In this document: piece after piece, positions 16,003 through 16,305 of the stretch
How positions within the stretch are numbered: the stretch's first letter is position 1
Layout: each line of letters opens with the position of its first letter
Position numbers and translations under genes: made by a program
The notes under the pieces: generated by a model
What the model saw: only the letters and a program-made list of their open reading frames with translations
Told to the model about the DNA's origin: nothing
The model's database searches: none
Source: Alphaproteobacteria bacterium
GTDB taxonomy: Bacteria > Pseudomonadota > Alphaproteobacteria > Micropepsales > Micropepsaceae
Assembly (NCBI GenBank): GCA_003131925.1
Contig: PKWC01000097.1
Coordinates: 10,992-27,296 of the forward strand
Length of the DNA: 16,305 bases
Direction of reading: 5' to 3'

Positions 16003-16305
16003 GCGTTCAAGCGCCAATCGAGCGATTAGGACCAGTAAGCTCAACGCATTGCTGCGCTTACACGCCTGGCCTATCGACGTGGTAGTCTTCCACGGCTCTC
16101 AAGCGAAACCTGGTTTTGAGGTAAGTTTCCCGCTTAGATGCTTTCAGCGGTTATCTCGTCCGCACTTAGCTACCCGGCAATGCGGCTGGCGCCACAACCG
16201 GTCCACCAGAGGTGCGTCCATTCCGGTCCTCTCGTACTAGGAATAGCTCCTCTCAAGTTTCGAACACCCACGGCAGATAGGGACCGAACTGTCTCACGAC
16301 GTTCT
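16003..16305 (-). rRNA. rrl: 23S ribosomal RNA, 3' part (continues beyond window)
   Basis: The minus strand carries the conserved 3' domain of 23S rRNA, including the sarcin-ricin loop at the start of the stretch AGTACGAGAGGACCGG (near 16226-16241) and GTTGAGCTTACTGG close to the 3' end. The 3' terminus at about 16003 is estimated by comparison with the E. coli end and may differ by several bases. The 5' part lies outside the window. Confidence 0.93.

Overview
The window is GC-rich DNA that looks alphaproteobacterial. Its right end carries the 3' part of an rRNA operon on the minus strand, in the order 23S (partial), 5S, initiator tRNA-Met. That order is common in Alphaproteobacteria, and the tRNA sequence agrees. 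I cannot settle the order or genus; a sphingomonad or a relative is a guess from the style of the proteins.

The rest, about 1-15235, looks like a surface-glycan gene cluster. It holds no polymerase, flippase or export gene in view. It contains: (i) a minus-strand partial gene at the left edge for a beta-rich, possibly carbohydrate-binding N-terminal region; (ii) a plus-strand small P-loop sulfotransferase-like gene; (iii) a minus-strand 1325-residue protein combining a galectin-like segment, FDxxxYL-type repeats, TPR-like helices and two glycosyltransferase domains; (iv) three plus-strand sulfotransferase genes, the last two being overlapping tandem paralogs; and (v) a minus-strand block with two intact GT61 (DUF563) glycosyltransferase genes, a fifth sulfotransferase-like gene, a decayed third GT61 copy and the remnant of an IS66-type OrfA.

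The simplest joint reading is synthesis and sulfate decoration of a cell-surface polysaccharide: GT4-like and GT61 enzymes build or branch the chain, and up to five PAPS-dependent sulfotransferase-like proteins modify it. This is inferred from gene content; nothing in the sequence names the product. The density of sulfotransferase and GT61 paralogs, the lectin-like segments joined to glycosyltransferases, and the traces of duplication, IS insertion and frameshift decay suggest a fast-changing accessory locus next to a conserved rRNA operon.

Non-coding points of note are a long inverted repeat between the converging genes at 2369 and 2540, a compound stem-loop just upstream of the gene at 1689, and a divergent control region of about 370 bp at 6518-6889.
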